NCBI GenBank assembly: GCA_026686845.1
Contig: JAIVEN010000012.1
Coordinates: 13,022,501 to 13,086,500 of the forward strand
DNA length: 64,000 bases
From: Adenanthera pavonina
Lineage: Eukaryota > Streptophyta > Magnoliopsida > Fabales > Fabaceae
Direction of reading: 5' to 3'
Position 1 is the first letter of the stretch. The number at the start of each line of letters is the position of its first letter. The notes below the pieces were generated by a model. The model did no database searches. It was not told where the DNA came from and saw only the letters and a program-made list of their open reading frames with translations. Below, piece by piece: positions 1 through 10,059 of the stretch. The position numbers and the translations under genes are program-made.

Positions 1-510
1 AAATATAAATATAAAAATATATATAACATAAAATAGATTGAAGAGATATATATCATGAAAATTCAAACCGGATTAACTTATCATTAACTATCACCACTAA
101 AGGTATTTATTAAATAATTTTAAATAATTAAATTATCACTTTATCATTTACCATAAAAAGATAATTGCCAGCTACCTGATTAAAATAATATATAATATAT
201 ATTTGAAAAATTAATATTAATATTTAAATAAATATTAACTTAAATAAATATAATTAATATTTAAATATTAAATTAAAAATGTATGCAAAAATGCACATTT
301 TATTCTTAAATAAATATTTATATTAATATTAAAGGGAGGTTGAATAAAAGATTTAATTATACATATAAATATTACATAAATAATGAATAATGCATTCTTT
401 TAAATATATATTTATTAATATAATTAATAATATATTACTTTTTAATTTATATTGTATAATCTAAAATAATTAATTTAAACAAATAAATATATTAATTTAA
501 TTTAATTATA
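1..510. repeat. AT-rich spacer tail (paralogue of 32,709-33,160)
   Basis: This very AT-rich stretch has no credible coding frame. It is clearly homologous to 32,709-33,160: both contain the ACATAAAATAGATTGAAGAG block, the TTTACCATAAAAAGATAAT block and the closing ATTGGTTCAATCACTAGTTA. The same closing text occurs near 23,790 and 61,505. In each case HDA14-like sequence begins a few hundred bases further on, so this marks the left edge of a repeated module. Confidence 0.75.
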
Positions 511-803
511 ATTAATTGGTTCAATCACTAGTTAAATCGTAAATCAATACTCATAGTGATTAAATCGTAAATCAATACTCATCCGGCGAATAATGTATGG
601 CTTAAAGGAAAAATACGTATGGCTTAAAGGAAAAATACGTACCCAGAAACCCATAGAACCCATGCCCTTAAGTCATCCACCACATATGCCTGATAAGCCA
701 AGCCACCACATAGATGCGCAACTATAACTTAATGGGAAAGAGAATAGGAGAGCTCTCTCCCAATTTTGCAAACAATTTTTATACTTTAAGGGACATATTA
801 TGT

Positions 804-860
804 TGACTTCAAACAGTTCTCATAGCAGTATCAGTTCCCACCTCATCAAATTTGAGTTCA
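804..860 (-). pseudogene. HDA14-like histone deacetylase exon fragment (module M1)
   Basis: On the minus strand this reads as a shortened HDA14-type exon: Leu-Lys-Phe-Asp-Glu-Val-Gly-Thr followed by a Asp-Thr-Ala-Met-Arg-Thr block. In plant HDA14 proteins these two blocks lie about 20 residues apart in the catalytic domain. The fuller copy in M2 (24,733-24,870) shows the missing middle part, so this copy carries an internal deletion. It is a fragment without flanking exons in order. The family assignment rests on remembered HDA14 sequence and on the neighbouring catalytic-exon fragments. Confidence 0.55.
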
Positions 861-1178
861 GGCAAACTGATTGACAGCCACAAAAAAGAATTGTGTGTGT
901 ATATAACACATGTCAAAACATGCCATGTAACATGCAGAAATATATATATATCAGTTCTATATGTTTCCTTCTACTCCATGCAGTATGGACCAAAAAGAGT
1001 TGTAACACATCTCAATGTCTCAATAATATGTCAAGTTACGGATCTCTGCTGTTATAATGCAGGCTTTATTAAGGAATATAATTCAAATCAATCATGGACC
1101 CAGTTTAAAGTTTCATAATTCCAAATCAATTCGAGTTAATTAGGGTCAGAAATATATGGAGCCCAGCTTACACTGTCT

Positions 1179-1240
1179 TATATATATGTCTAATCTTTTT
1201 AATAAGCCATATATATATGTCTAATCTTTTTAATAAGCCA
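1179..1240. repeat. 31-bp tandem duplication
   Basis: Two adjacent copies of a unit containing ATATATGTCTAATCTTTTTA, period 31 bp. The M3 paralogue near 33,865-33,895 has only one copy, so the duplication is specific to M1. Confidence 0.8.
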
Positions 1241-1536
1241 GGCCTCTCATATATCATCCAAATTTCCAATTCCATCATATTAGCACACACATGTGGCGTG
1301 TGTGAGATATAAATATACATCGATACATATACATATATATAAATGTATATAGTATATATACCTATATGCATAAGGATATAAATACATAGATACATAGTTA
1401 AGAAAAGAAAGTACCACTACCAAATGTTTTTTCACTCACGGATGTTTGAAGATTTGTACGCAAACTAAACTGTCAATGTCCCCTGTAGGGAAAAGCAGGA
1501 AAAAAAAGAAAAATTTAAGAGCTCAGCTATAACTTA

Positions 1537-1714
1537 GGGTCCGTTTGGTTGAATGGGAAAAGAAATGGGAAAGGAAATAGAAATAGGAATGAGAGAGCTC
1601 TCTCCCATGGGAAATACTTTTTCCAATAATGTCATTTTGCAAACATAATTTTTATACTTTTCCTAATTTTTTTTCCCTTCCCTCAAATTAATTTTCCATG
1701 TACCAAACATAGCA
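1537..1714. mobile_element. Short MITE, PIF/Harbinger-like (TTA-flanked)
   Basis: The left end reads GGGTCCGTTTGGT and the reverse complement of the right end reads TGCTATGTTTGGT, an imperfect terminal inverted repeat sharing GTTTGGT. Both sides are flanked by TTA, the usual PIF/Harbinger target duplication. The 178-bp body has no coding capacity and contains the palindrome GAGAGCTCTCTC. Related but decayed sequence (AATGGGAAAG..GAGAGCTCTCTCCC) occurs at 731-765, 24,489-24,510 and 33,351-33,385. The superfamily is inferred from TSD and TIR only. Confidence 0.55.
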
Positions 1715-1918
1715 TTAGAGTAAAAATAAAATTTTTAAACAAGGAAAGCTTGGTTGTATGCATTGAAAGATATACAAAAATATTGTTGTATCCAAGTGAA
1801 ACTTTTTCCTCCTAATAAATTCAGACCTTGAAATATTACTAGATATAAGAAATTGACTCGATCAAGTAATTGGATAAAAGACCAACTATTAGATACTTCA
1901 ATATCTAGAACATCCAAA

Positions 1919-2031
1919 GTCAGTGAATTGCTTTCTTGTATAACAAGAAGAGGATCGTAGCAAACGAGAATAATGTCTGGCTCAAACCTTTGAGCAGAGG
2001 GTACAGTGACTTCATTAAACACAGTTCCTGA
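1919..2031 (-). pseudogene. HDA14-like C-terminal catalytic exon fragment
   Basis: The minus-strand frame contains VPSAQRFEPDIILV followed by CYDPLL. In HDA14-type class II deacetylases the matching text is a VPCAQRFKPDIILV block followed by the SAGYDAH..DPL segment, which supplies the last zinc-coordinating aspartate. The Ser-Ala-Gly bridge is shortened here, and the frame then leaves the family within about 15 residues. The fragment should follow the catalytic exon at 2,788-2,978, but a PPR remnant (2,330-2,385) lies between them. It is a broken copy whose family assignment is fairly secure. Confidence 0.75.
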
Positions 2032-2329
2032 TCATCAAACACATATTTTTTTTTTGGTAAAATCATCAAACACATATATAAAACTAATATAGGTGGTCTA
2101 ATCTTTTTTAATTCCATTTTCTAATCCAAATTACCAAGGATTCCAAGTTTGGCCGGAAAAAAAAAAGGATTCAAGTTATATAAATATCACTTAACTGGAA
2201 GATGATGAATCTTACCTTGCTTAGAATGGAATCAATGGATTGACTTATTTACTTCCTGTAGGATCATATGTCCCCAGAATCAATGATTTTACTTACTGGA
2301 TCATTTTAACGTGATCTGGTTGTTGTCCC

Positions 2330-2385
2330 GAATCCAACATTTTCCTGAAAGTTTCAAGAGCCTCTCTGCCTTAGTCTTTTGTTCA
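2330..2385 (-). pseudogene. PPR protein C-terminal fragment (M1)
   Basis: The minus strand carries a remnant matching the better copy at 56,530-56,830: a Glu-Arg-Leu-Leu-Lys-Leu stretch (degraded EALEIF) followed, in a shifted frame, by KMLDSGQQPDHV, a typical PPR helix pair. Its paralogue in M3 is at 34,035-34,100. It lies between two HDA14-like fragments, so the two genes are interleaved here. It is too short to classify alone. Confidence 0.6.
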
Positions 2386-2787
2386 AATTATATAAGGTTT
2401 GAAGATTTGTAAAAGGCTAAATCCTTGGCAAGCTAAACCATGTCCCCTGCAGGGGGGAAACGTTATAACTAAACTGATTTATAGCAGCAAGAGTATATCT
2501 AACAAATGTCAAAACATGTCATGCAACATACAGAATATTATGTTATGACCATATATAACACATGTCAAAGACTTGTATTAGCCACAACTTAGCCTCAACG
2601 AGACACTATGCAACCCTTCAAATTACATATGGATCTACCTTATAATTTAGTAAAACTTATTTTTGGGTCAATTAAAAAACCAAAATCATGGGGAGAAAAG
2701 CCCAGTGTTCATAAGAGATGATGAGGCTTCAGAATCAATGAAGTAGCATAGGAAATATTTAGAAATCCAAACCAACTTTTGACTTAC

Positions 2788-2978
2788 TTGATGATTAGAA
2801 AGGAAAAAATACATCGGATCATCATAGAAAGCATCTTCTTTTGTTCCATTCCCATGGTGGACATCAAAATTGGTCAATAACACATGCCATAGTCCATGCA
2901 CGTGTTGAGCATAACAAGCTGCAATGGCCAAATTTCCAAAGCAAAACCCGTGGGATGATCTTTTCTATGCTTTGCAAC
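2788..2978 (-). pseudogene. HDA14-like catalytic exon with zinc-site motif
   Basis: This is the clearest histone-deacetylase fragment. Reading right to left, the minus strand gives GFCFGNLAIAACYAQHVHGL, then NFDVHHGNGTKEDAFYDDP and a YFFLSNHQ end. Plant HDA14 has GFCVFGNVAIAARHAQ..HGL..DFDVHHGNGTNDAF..DPDIFFLSTHQ, so the Asp-x-His zinc ligands and His-Gly-Asn-Gly are kept. The exon ends at a good GTAAGT donor (2,782-2,787) and begins after a CATGTTTAG acceptor. Decay signs are an extra residue in GTKEDAF, N for I/D at the zinc strand, and no downstream exon in the right place. A further degraded stretch at about 3,040-3,100 may belong to the preceding exon. The enzyme removes acetyl groups from lysines; this copy cannot encode one. 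Confidence 0.82.
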
Positions 2979-3104
2979 CTAAACATGAAAATAAACATTA
3001 AAATTTATTATCCAAAGCATTTAGAAAGGATAGAATAGAAGAAACCTCCACTGAGGTTGGTTCCATAATTTGTAACTCTTGCCCTTCCCACTTAAACAGA
3101 GACA

Positions 3105-4470
3105 AATAGATCAAACCATACAATCCATAGGGCCAAAAACAGCCTAAGAACATAAGCTAAAGTTAGTTTTAGAAATCAGAATTAAAAAATTATGAAAACA
3201 TGTTATAATCAAATTTGGAATAGTCTGAATTGAATGGTGGCTTTATGTTGTTTTCTTATAATCAATATCTGGTCAAAATGAATATAAAATCCAATTTTTT
3301 CCAAGCATAAGAGTAATAAATGTATGTATCCAATGATCCCCCACGAACCCACTTACCCCTCCCTATAACACAAATAGATGAACATGCCAAGTTGAGACGT
3401 CACCACCGAAGACAACCAAGGCGATATTAGCACCACCATAAGATTCAAGAGACAAGAGGAACTTAAAACTATCAAAATTTAGAAGCAGAATTTTCTAGTA
3501 TATACAAAAAGATAAATGCTTAAGGAGACCTGAAAACTAGGATCATAGAGGACTGACCAAAATGAAGATGTTAGTAATGTATCGTTTAAATTCCATAAAT
3601 CCAGCAAACAATTTACCTCATAATATTTATCCATAATTTTTGTTCTTTTATATCATTTCACAATTAAATCATAAGCAAATATGAATCAAATGAAATTAAT
3701 CAATAAATAAAGAATTCCAACAACTAAATAATTTTCCTCATGCATCAAGAATTCCAACGGAGGCAAAAAGCACGAAAAGAAACCCTGCAAACAAAGATAA
3801 TGTGGTGAGACCAAATATAGTAGCAACATAAAGAACGAAACTGGGAGAGTCATTTTGTTGCACCTTGGAACATACAGTCCCCATTGGAGTTGCGGATGAA
3901 ATAATATAATTGTATCATCAATTCATGTTATGAAATTTAAAATAGATAATGCAAAAATTATAATGCTCTGTTTTATTAACAAATATAACTTAAATCAATC
4001 CTGGACCTAGTTTGAGTTTCATAATTTTTCTCCAAACTACATTACATCAATTCAAGTTAATCAGGCTCAAAAATATATGGAGCCGGCTTACACTGTCTTA
4101 TATTTATGTGGTCTAATCTATTTCCAAGGATTTCAAGTTTGGCTGGAAAAAAAAGGATTCAAGTTGTATAAATATCACTTAGCGAAGCCAAGAAACAAGA
4201 ATTAAAGAAATATTGGAAGATAATGAATCTTGAATCAATGGATTGACTTGCTGGATCATAGCTAATAATGATTTTACTTCCTATAGGATCATATGTCAAG
4301 AGCTTAATATACAATGGAAGTGCACAACCAAAAAAGTATAAACAAGATAGTTATCAGCAATCACACAGAAGGAAATATTATTCCTTTATTTGATTTGCCT
4401 GCATTATATATAACTTTTGTAACACTCACCTTGCATTATTGAAGTTGAAACAAAGAGTTTAACCAAACCT
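3105..4470. other. Non-coding part of module M1
   Basis: No supportable gene. The stretch is homologous to 25,975-27,080 in M2 and 35,690-37,030 in M3, including the CCACTTACCCCTCCC text and the GATCCTGGACCTAGTTTGAG block. It therefore belongs to the repeated module and is probably intron or intergenic sequence of the broken HDA/PPR genes. Confidence 0.6.
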
Positions 4471-4526
4471 AGTGTCAACCCTTTAAGGAAGAACTCCAGG
4501 GAAGGCAGGAACTTCCAGATTTACCA

Positions 4527-4862
4527 CTAAAGGAATACTCATTTAGTACAAAATTCTCACAGTGCATGTCAACAAAAATTTTCAAAGCTTTGTTGAAACA
4601 ATCTTGTTGGACAAAGCCTGACATCATGGCATTACATGAGCACTGGTCAGACTCTAGCATTGACATCATGGCATTCCATGAGCACCGGTCATACTTTGTC
4701 AATGTACTTAAAATGGCATTCCATAGGCATGCATCAATCAACCTTGCTCTGGATAAATGTTTATGAGGAAAACTGGGTCTTAATGACTCATCCATGAATG
4801 CAATATGTGTAAAGTCCAGATTTCCACATATGTATGGTGAGCTAAGCCTCCATATATCATCC
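4527..4862 (-). pseudogene. PLS-class PPR protein N-terminal fragment (M1)
   Basis: The minus-strand frame holds, in order, ARLIDACLWNAILSTLTK, CSWNAMMS, CSCNAMMSGFVQQDCFNKAL and VDMHCENFVLNEYSFSG. WNAMM-SGF and LNEYSF blocks are typical of plant PLS-class pentatricopeptide-repeat proteins, and the order matches the N-terminal third of At2g13600-type (SLO2) proteins as I remember them. Those proteins bind organellar transcripts and act in RNA editing. Here WNAMM is partly duplicated, the frame leaves the family after YSFSG, and most of the repeats are missing. Paralogues are at 27,088-27,440 and 37,060-37,345. The family call is secure; the exact orthologue is less so. Confidence 0.8.
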
Positions 4863-5990
4863 AAATTTCCAATTCCATCACATACATATATACATACATG
4901 TATAGATACACACCCTCACGTGTGGCAAGTGTGAGAAAACATACATAGGAAAGAATACCAAGAATCAAGTAAAAATAGTAACAAATGTTTTTACTTACTG
5001 AAGGTTTGAAGATTTGTACCCAAAGGCCCAAATTTCCAATTCCATCATATAGATACACACACACACACTCACGTGTGGCATGTGTGGCAAATGAAATGAC
5101 ATGCATATCAAAATAATTAAACAAGGAGAAAGGGACAAATGATCCATGCATTGAGCTTTAAACAAATAATTTCAGAGAATGAAAGATATACAATGAATGA
5201 ATTCAGATTTCCCTACCTCACAAAAGGATAACCAGATGATGAATCCTTCATTTAAATGAATAAAACTTATAAGGATTTATTGGTGTGTTCAAGTAAAAAT
5301 TTTTCCTGCTAAGAACTCAAACCTTGCATCAGTCAAAATGAAAAAGCATTTTGGACATTTTCTAAACTACCGAATTAGTTACTCAAACACTCCTGCACAG
5401 TAAAAGATCTTCTTATCAATTGTCAGTTCCAATCTCACAATGAAAAAAAATTAAAAAGATACGATTCTTAATTTAATCATATTGGAAGAGATTATATAGC
5501 ATTGACTCTCATCAAGTAATTAGATATGAATCATAAAATAATAAATAAACTTACTATTAGGATGATACTTCAACTAGAACAACCAAAGATGTTGAATTGC
5601 TTTCATTTAGGATCAAAGACATTACAAACCAACAAATTTAAGGGAGAAAATAGAGGAATTTGAGGAAATCAAAGTTCTTTGAATTATGCTGGAGATTAAA
5701 TAAACATTTATCTACATATATAAAAGACAAGATAAAGGAAGACAGATCTCGGTGTTATCATTTTCTTAACAAAATACTACATTAGAGTTTTATGATTATA
5801 AGATTTACATACAGCAAAATGAAAAACATAATTTTTATTGCTGATGCAGACTTGAAGGAATTGTGAAATGTATAATAGGTGAAAACAAATCGAAAAACTA
5901 AATTTCAATAACAAATAGGGGAAAGGTGATTATAACATGATAGAAAACAAATGGAAAAATTAAATATGTCTGTTTACCCACCAAAATGAA
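4863..5990. other. Non-coding module sequence with CA-rich CACGTG blocks
   Basis: No gene is supported. Two CA-repeat blocks contain the palindrome CACGTG (4,917-4,922 and 5,070-5,075) followed by TGGCA and TGTG runs. The rest aligns by eye with 27,480-28,500, 37,500-38,500 and 39,330-40,330, including TATAAGGATTTATTGGTG and the TTAGAGTTTTATGATTATAA text. Confidence 0.6.
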
Positions 5991-5999
5991 AAAGAAAAT

Positions 6000-7480
6000 A
6001 TTTAAGTTGATTTCCATCAGCTAAGACTCAAGACAACAATGAGAAATGTGGAAGCCACAAAGAATAAGGACAATAATAGTTCTTAAACATCCCAACAATC
6101 AAAGGTAATCTCCCTTGCATCAAGCAAACAAGTTTTATGGCAAATCATTTGACAAGAATGAAGTAACGTAATAGTCCCTCACATAGGATTAATGTTTAAC
6201 ACTCAACTCTCAAGTGTTTAAGGGCTAGTGTATCACTCAAATTCCACCTATCAAACCCCACTACCATAGGCTTGTCTATTTTCTAAATCTCCACCACCTA
6301 TGTCAAATGCAATGCACAAATCAAAAGGACTTTGTTCTCGGTTGTAATGAACAAGGGACAAATAAACAATAAGGAAAAAGCAATGGAAGAATAAAAAGAA
6401 GCACCTCAAAAATTGGAAAAACATTAAACAAGCATATGTGACAAAGAAAAGTGCATACACTTAGACTTTTTTTCTATTTTTTTTCCAACTCTCTGTTTTT
6501 TTTCCTGAAACATCTTTTCTATTTTTTTTTCTTGCGGTTGAGTGCGTTTTACGCTCCATCTCAACCCTTTTTATACAAATATTTTTTTTATATTTTTTCT
6601 TTTCCTATTTTTCTTTTCTTGCAGTTGAGTGCGTTTTACGCTCCATCTCAACTCTTTTCATTCAATTTTTTCACATTTTTCCTCTCCCATTTTTTCCTTC
6701 TTTCTTGCCCAAGATAATGCACCAAAAACATATGCTTATGCTAGTAAAATGCTCTCCAATTCCTGAGGTGAAAAGGTGGGAATTTATTACTTGGCCTTGG
6801 CTCAAAAAAGGTTCAATATGAAAGGAAAGGACACAAGGCTCAATGGGCTAAACAATGGATAAAATATGCAAGGGTTGGCTATATGGCTAAGTAGCTAATA
6901 AATAAAAGAATGCCTTAATCATTTTTGTGCATGCAAATGCAATTGTGGTCTCAATAAAGAATCGAGACAAGTTCTAGAGTGAAGGTAAAGATAGGTGAAT
7001 ACACACAAGAAAGGAGCAATATAGGACCAAATCCTCACAAGCTAACGACTATCACAATTAATTCATTAAAGTCAAGATCATTGCCACTTAACTTGAATTC
7101 TAAACACAAGGTCAATTCCTAATCATGCCAAAATGCGTCCAAACTAAGATTGCCTCAACTTGTAACTTCACACAAAAACAAGACACCAAAAATGAAAACC
7201 AACATTTTTATTTTTACTTGTTTTCAATAACATTATGTAAAGATCACAATTGAAAATCGAGATATCAATACCAACATCTACATATAAATCTCTAGTGTGG
7301 TATTTAGAACATTATATCCTTTATTTGGACAACCTTTTACTAGTTACAGTACCGAATTGAGGTCCAATAAAACTTTGTTTAGAGCACTAACTATCAACAT
7401 ATCAACTGTAGAAGTGCTTGCTAGTTTTATAATCAATAATAAAACAATTTATAAAATGTCAATGGGTGTTGACCAGACAA
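6000..7480 (-). mobile_element. Retroelement-like non-coding segment (M1 copy)
   Basis: The segment is shared with 38,600-39,330 and 40,390-41,870. On the minus strand it has a long A/G-rich stretch (complement of the T/C-rich 6,450-6,710) and a text (CATTGAGCCTTGTGTCCTTT, then CATTTTACTAGCATAAGCAT) that I recall from the non-coding part of repeated plant LTR-type elements. No reverse transcriptase, integrase or clear LTR is visible, so class and strand are inferred. It lies between the PPR and W fragments. Apparent ORFs here are low-complexity Phe/Leu/Ser runs from the T-rich tract. Confidence 0.4.
6531..6657. repeat. Tandem hairpin unit in pyrimidine tract (88-bp period)
   Basis: Two copies of a GTTGAG-(17 nt)-CTCAAC potential hairpin whose loop contains GCGTTTTACGC start near 6,536 and 6,624 in a T/C-rich tract. 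The same unit occurs twice near 39,190-39,310 and once near 41,000-41,035. The stem-loop is seen directly; any function is unknown. Confidence 0.7.
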
Positions 7481-8060
7481 CATCTTGAACTTTGTTATAT
7501 TTACAGACTAATTGCATGAATCATTAAAGCATTTCATGAGATTAAACAAATTAAGAACCAAACACATGACTGACATGAATTGTTCATATCATAACTACAC
7601 CAGCATCATCTTGCAGATCCCAACAATCAACAGAACATGCAGCATAACTTAAGTTTGTACAAGCAATAAATATGTATTTTCATAGTAAAAGTCATTTTTA
7701 TTAGGATGAAGAAGAAAAAGAAAATATAAGGAAGGAGGATAGGATAATGTCCAAAGAAACAAGTGAAATGAGAAGCAAAAGAGAAAGAAAGAACTCCTTT
7801 CTATTTTTTTAAAGGTGTTTCCCTTTTTTTTTTTCATCATTTGTCCCCTATTTTGTGGCCACATCATTTCTTAAAATCTATTTAATTGACTTCTATAATC
7901 AACAAAGCATTATGAATATTGTAATGTATGTTTTGGCATAATGAGATGCACCTCATGTCATGTGCAGAACTTTTAAGCAAATTGACCAATCATTCAAAAA
8001 AAAGCTCCATCACCCATTACATCAAATGGACAAACCAAAAAAGATGTCAAAGCTAATGAA
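7481..8060. other. Non-coding module sequence
   Basis: Homologous to about 41,860-42,480 in M3 (for example AGGATGAAGAAGAAAAAGAA). I see no supportable gene on either strand. Confidence 0.5.
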
Positions 8061-8063
8061 ACC

Positions 8064-8984
8064 CTTGAAACTGGTTCACTTTATCCAAATGAAGTTTGTA
8101 TTCAAGAACATATACAGAATTGAGTTGATGAGGACTGCCAGACCAAATTACACCAAGGTATATATCATACATTAGACAAACTCAAAGGGAAGATTCACAA
8201 TACTCTCTTACCTCTCACCGGATCTACAAAGCTGGAACATCTCAAATGTTTGAACATAAGAATACATACTCTCACCAAATTGCTGATGAAAGACAGTGCT
8301 ATCTATCTCTACACAACTTTGGAGAACAACTCTGCTGTCAGACCAACTGCAACAAAACAAGTCCCAAATTCAATATGTGTATGTCTCCACAGCCAAACAG
8401 AATAGAAAGAATGTCAATTCAGGGGGGAGGTAGGGTGTGGGAGGGAGGAAGAGCAATCATTATCGGTTCTTCACACATGGATTCAAAATCCTATATAACC
8501 GCAATATTTCCATACCATGCTGCATCATACGTCAGAACATAATACAATTCTTTCACCATGAATCAAAGCTAGATTAATATTCAAAGAATTGGTAGAGGAA
8601 AGTTGAAAATTATCCAAGTTCAAAGCCCCATACGTCAGAACATAGCAAATCTGTTTTACAAAAACAGAGTAAGCAATTCTTCCAATCAAAGTAGAAGAAT
8701 ACTATTCAAAAGATGGAGATAAGCCATTATTTGCTAAATGCTACAGAAAAGACAACACCCTCACATCAAATCTAAGAAAATAAATGAAAAATCATGAACG
8801 ATATATCACTCTTTACAAGACGGAGATTACGTTCGGCCAAAAAAAAAGGATGGAGACAGAGATTACGAGAAGAATTCGAGGAAGAAGAGATGATGGAGCG
8901 GTGCACAAACCTGAAGGAATCAGACGAAGGATTGTAGAGAAGAGGCTTTGTGAGTGCGGGAGACATTCTCTGAGGGAAGAACAT
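8064..8984 (-). pseudogene. Unidentified gene 'W', exons 1-3 (M1 copy)
   Basis: Three minus-strand blocks look like exons because the M3 copy (42,485-43,180) conserves them with splice sites. Exon 1 (8,911-8,984) starts MFFPQRMSPALTKPLLYN and ends at CAG|GTTTGT. Exon 2 (8,212-8,346) follows TTTGTTGCAG, ends before GTAAGAG and contains FHQQFGESMYSYVQTFEMF. Exon 3 (about 8,064-8,134) follows GGCAG and contains QLNSVYVLEYKLHLDKVNQF. I do not recognise the protein. This copy has stops in the first half of exon 2 and a changed exon 3 donor, so it is probably dead. Exon 2 is 135 nt here and 128 nt in M3, so at least one copy is frameshifted. Confidence 0.5.
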
Positions 8985-9025
8985 GAGAAACAGTCAGTGT
9001 TGATCAGGGAATAACAAAGAGCCTA

Positions 9026-9044
9026 CGGTCATAAATATAACATG
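9026..9044 (-). promoter_or_regulatory. Possible TATA element upstream of W exon 1 (M1)
   Basis: The minus strand reads TTATATTTATGACC about 45 bp upstream of the W start codon. The M3 copy has a better CTATATATAC at the same relative place (43,245-43,254). Position and conservation suggest a core promoter, but no transcript evidence is available. Confidence 0.3.
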
Positions 9045-9249
9045 TTCTCTGCCCCAACAGTAATAATGGGAATTTCTTTTCAGCTTTCAAAATACCAATT
9101 TTGAAATCTAATCCTTGCTAACGGCTACTTTTGTTCAAGAGGAGACGGAAATTGCAGATGGGAGGAAGCATGTGTTATGATGACATCTTCGGATACCGGG
9201 ACGTCCCATCATCTCTCCAACCATATCCCGTCCGTCCATAAAATCGAAA

Positions 9250-9740
9250 GGTCCAAAAATATTTAGCTGACAAAGCATTATAATTATAATTATGAAAGTG
9301 TTAAAAAAAAAAAAGTAACTTACAGCCCTTGATATATCTAGCGGTTCAAAGATTTAAAATTTCAATTTTTCATAAATGGAAAATCTGTATTTTCAAGTCC
9401 TGGATGAAGAAAAAAAAAAAAACCTTAGAGAGGAAGCACGACGGTGAAGAGCACAATGGAGCTGTGGGTGATGAGTTGAAAATGAGATCAGAAAACTTGG
9501 TGGTGAACAACACGAAGGACGACATACGAATGGCCAGAGATGCAAACGACGAGCTGTGGCCGGAGAATGGCTCAACGACCAACGGTGAACGACCAACACG
9601 GTGAAGAGCAAGCAATGACCAGCGACACCACAACGGAGAAGATCAGATTGCACGACGGTGAAAAAAAGATAGATCGCTGCTGCTCCATGGTTAAGATAGA
9701 GCACGAGAATGAAGAGCCGGAGAATGACGAGAGCCGGACT
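9250..9740. other. M1-specific insertion of higher GC content
   Basis: M3 runs directly from the W upstream region (about 43,430) to GAACTAAAATTCTCCC (43,454), whereas M1 has about 490 extra bases before GGACTCAAATTCTCCC. The insert is richer in G and C than its surroundings and repeats ACGACGGTGA and CGACCAACAC-type words. Overlapping frames of 90-130 codons are open on both strands, but none resembles a known protein. It may be a mobile-element insertion, but I see no clear inverted repeats or target duplication. Confidence 0.4.
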
Positions 9741-10059
9741 CAAATTCTCCCTTTGCTTTTTGATTTTAACTCCCAACCCTCAGAAAACTTGCGTTTTTAT
9801 TTTTTGGGCTATTGTATTAATTATACCGACACGATTTAACTGAGGAGATAATGGACAGAGACTTGCCAGAGAGGATACACATTTTTAAACTTCTGACATG
9901 CCTTATTCTCACATTAATTCTAAAATAATTTTAATTTTCTGTCTTGATTTTAATAATTTGAATTATAGCAATGTGATACTTTTACTTTGCAGTAATCGTG
10001 GTCCATACGTCAATCCATTAAATTTAATATATATAATATATTATAATTAGCACTCAGGG

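Noticed and set aside
511..545. GGTTCAATCAC words resembling a tRNA T-loop
   Set aside because: Recurs at module edges without A-box, acceptor stem or cloverleaf; it is repeat sequence, not a tRNA.
6451..6717. 88-codon Phe/Leu/Ser-rich ORF (and similar ones at 39,058 and 40,858)
   Set aside because: It is the reading of a T/C-rich tract with hairpin repeats; low-complexity composition and frame changes between copies.
9393..9776. 127-codon minus-strand ORF
   Set aside because: The opposite strand is open as well, no family match, and the segment is an insertion absent from the paralogue. Described only as an insertion.
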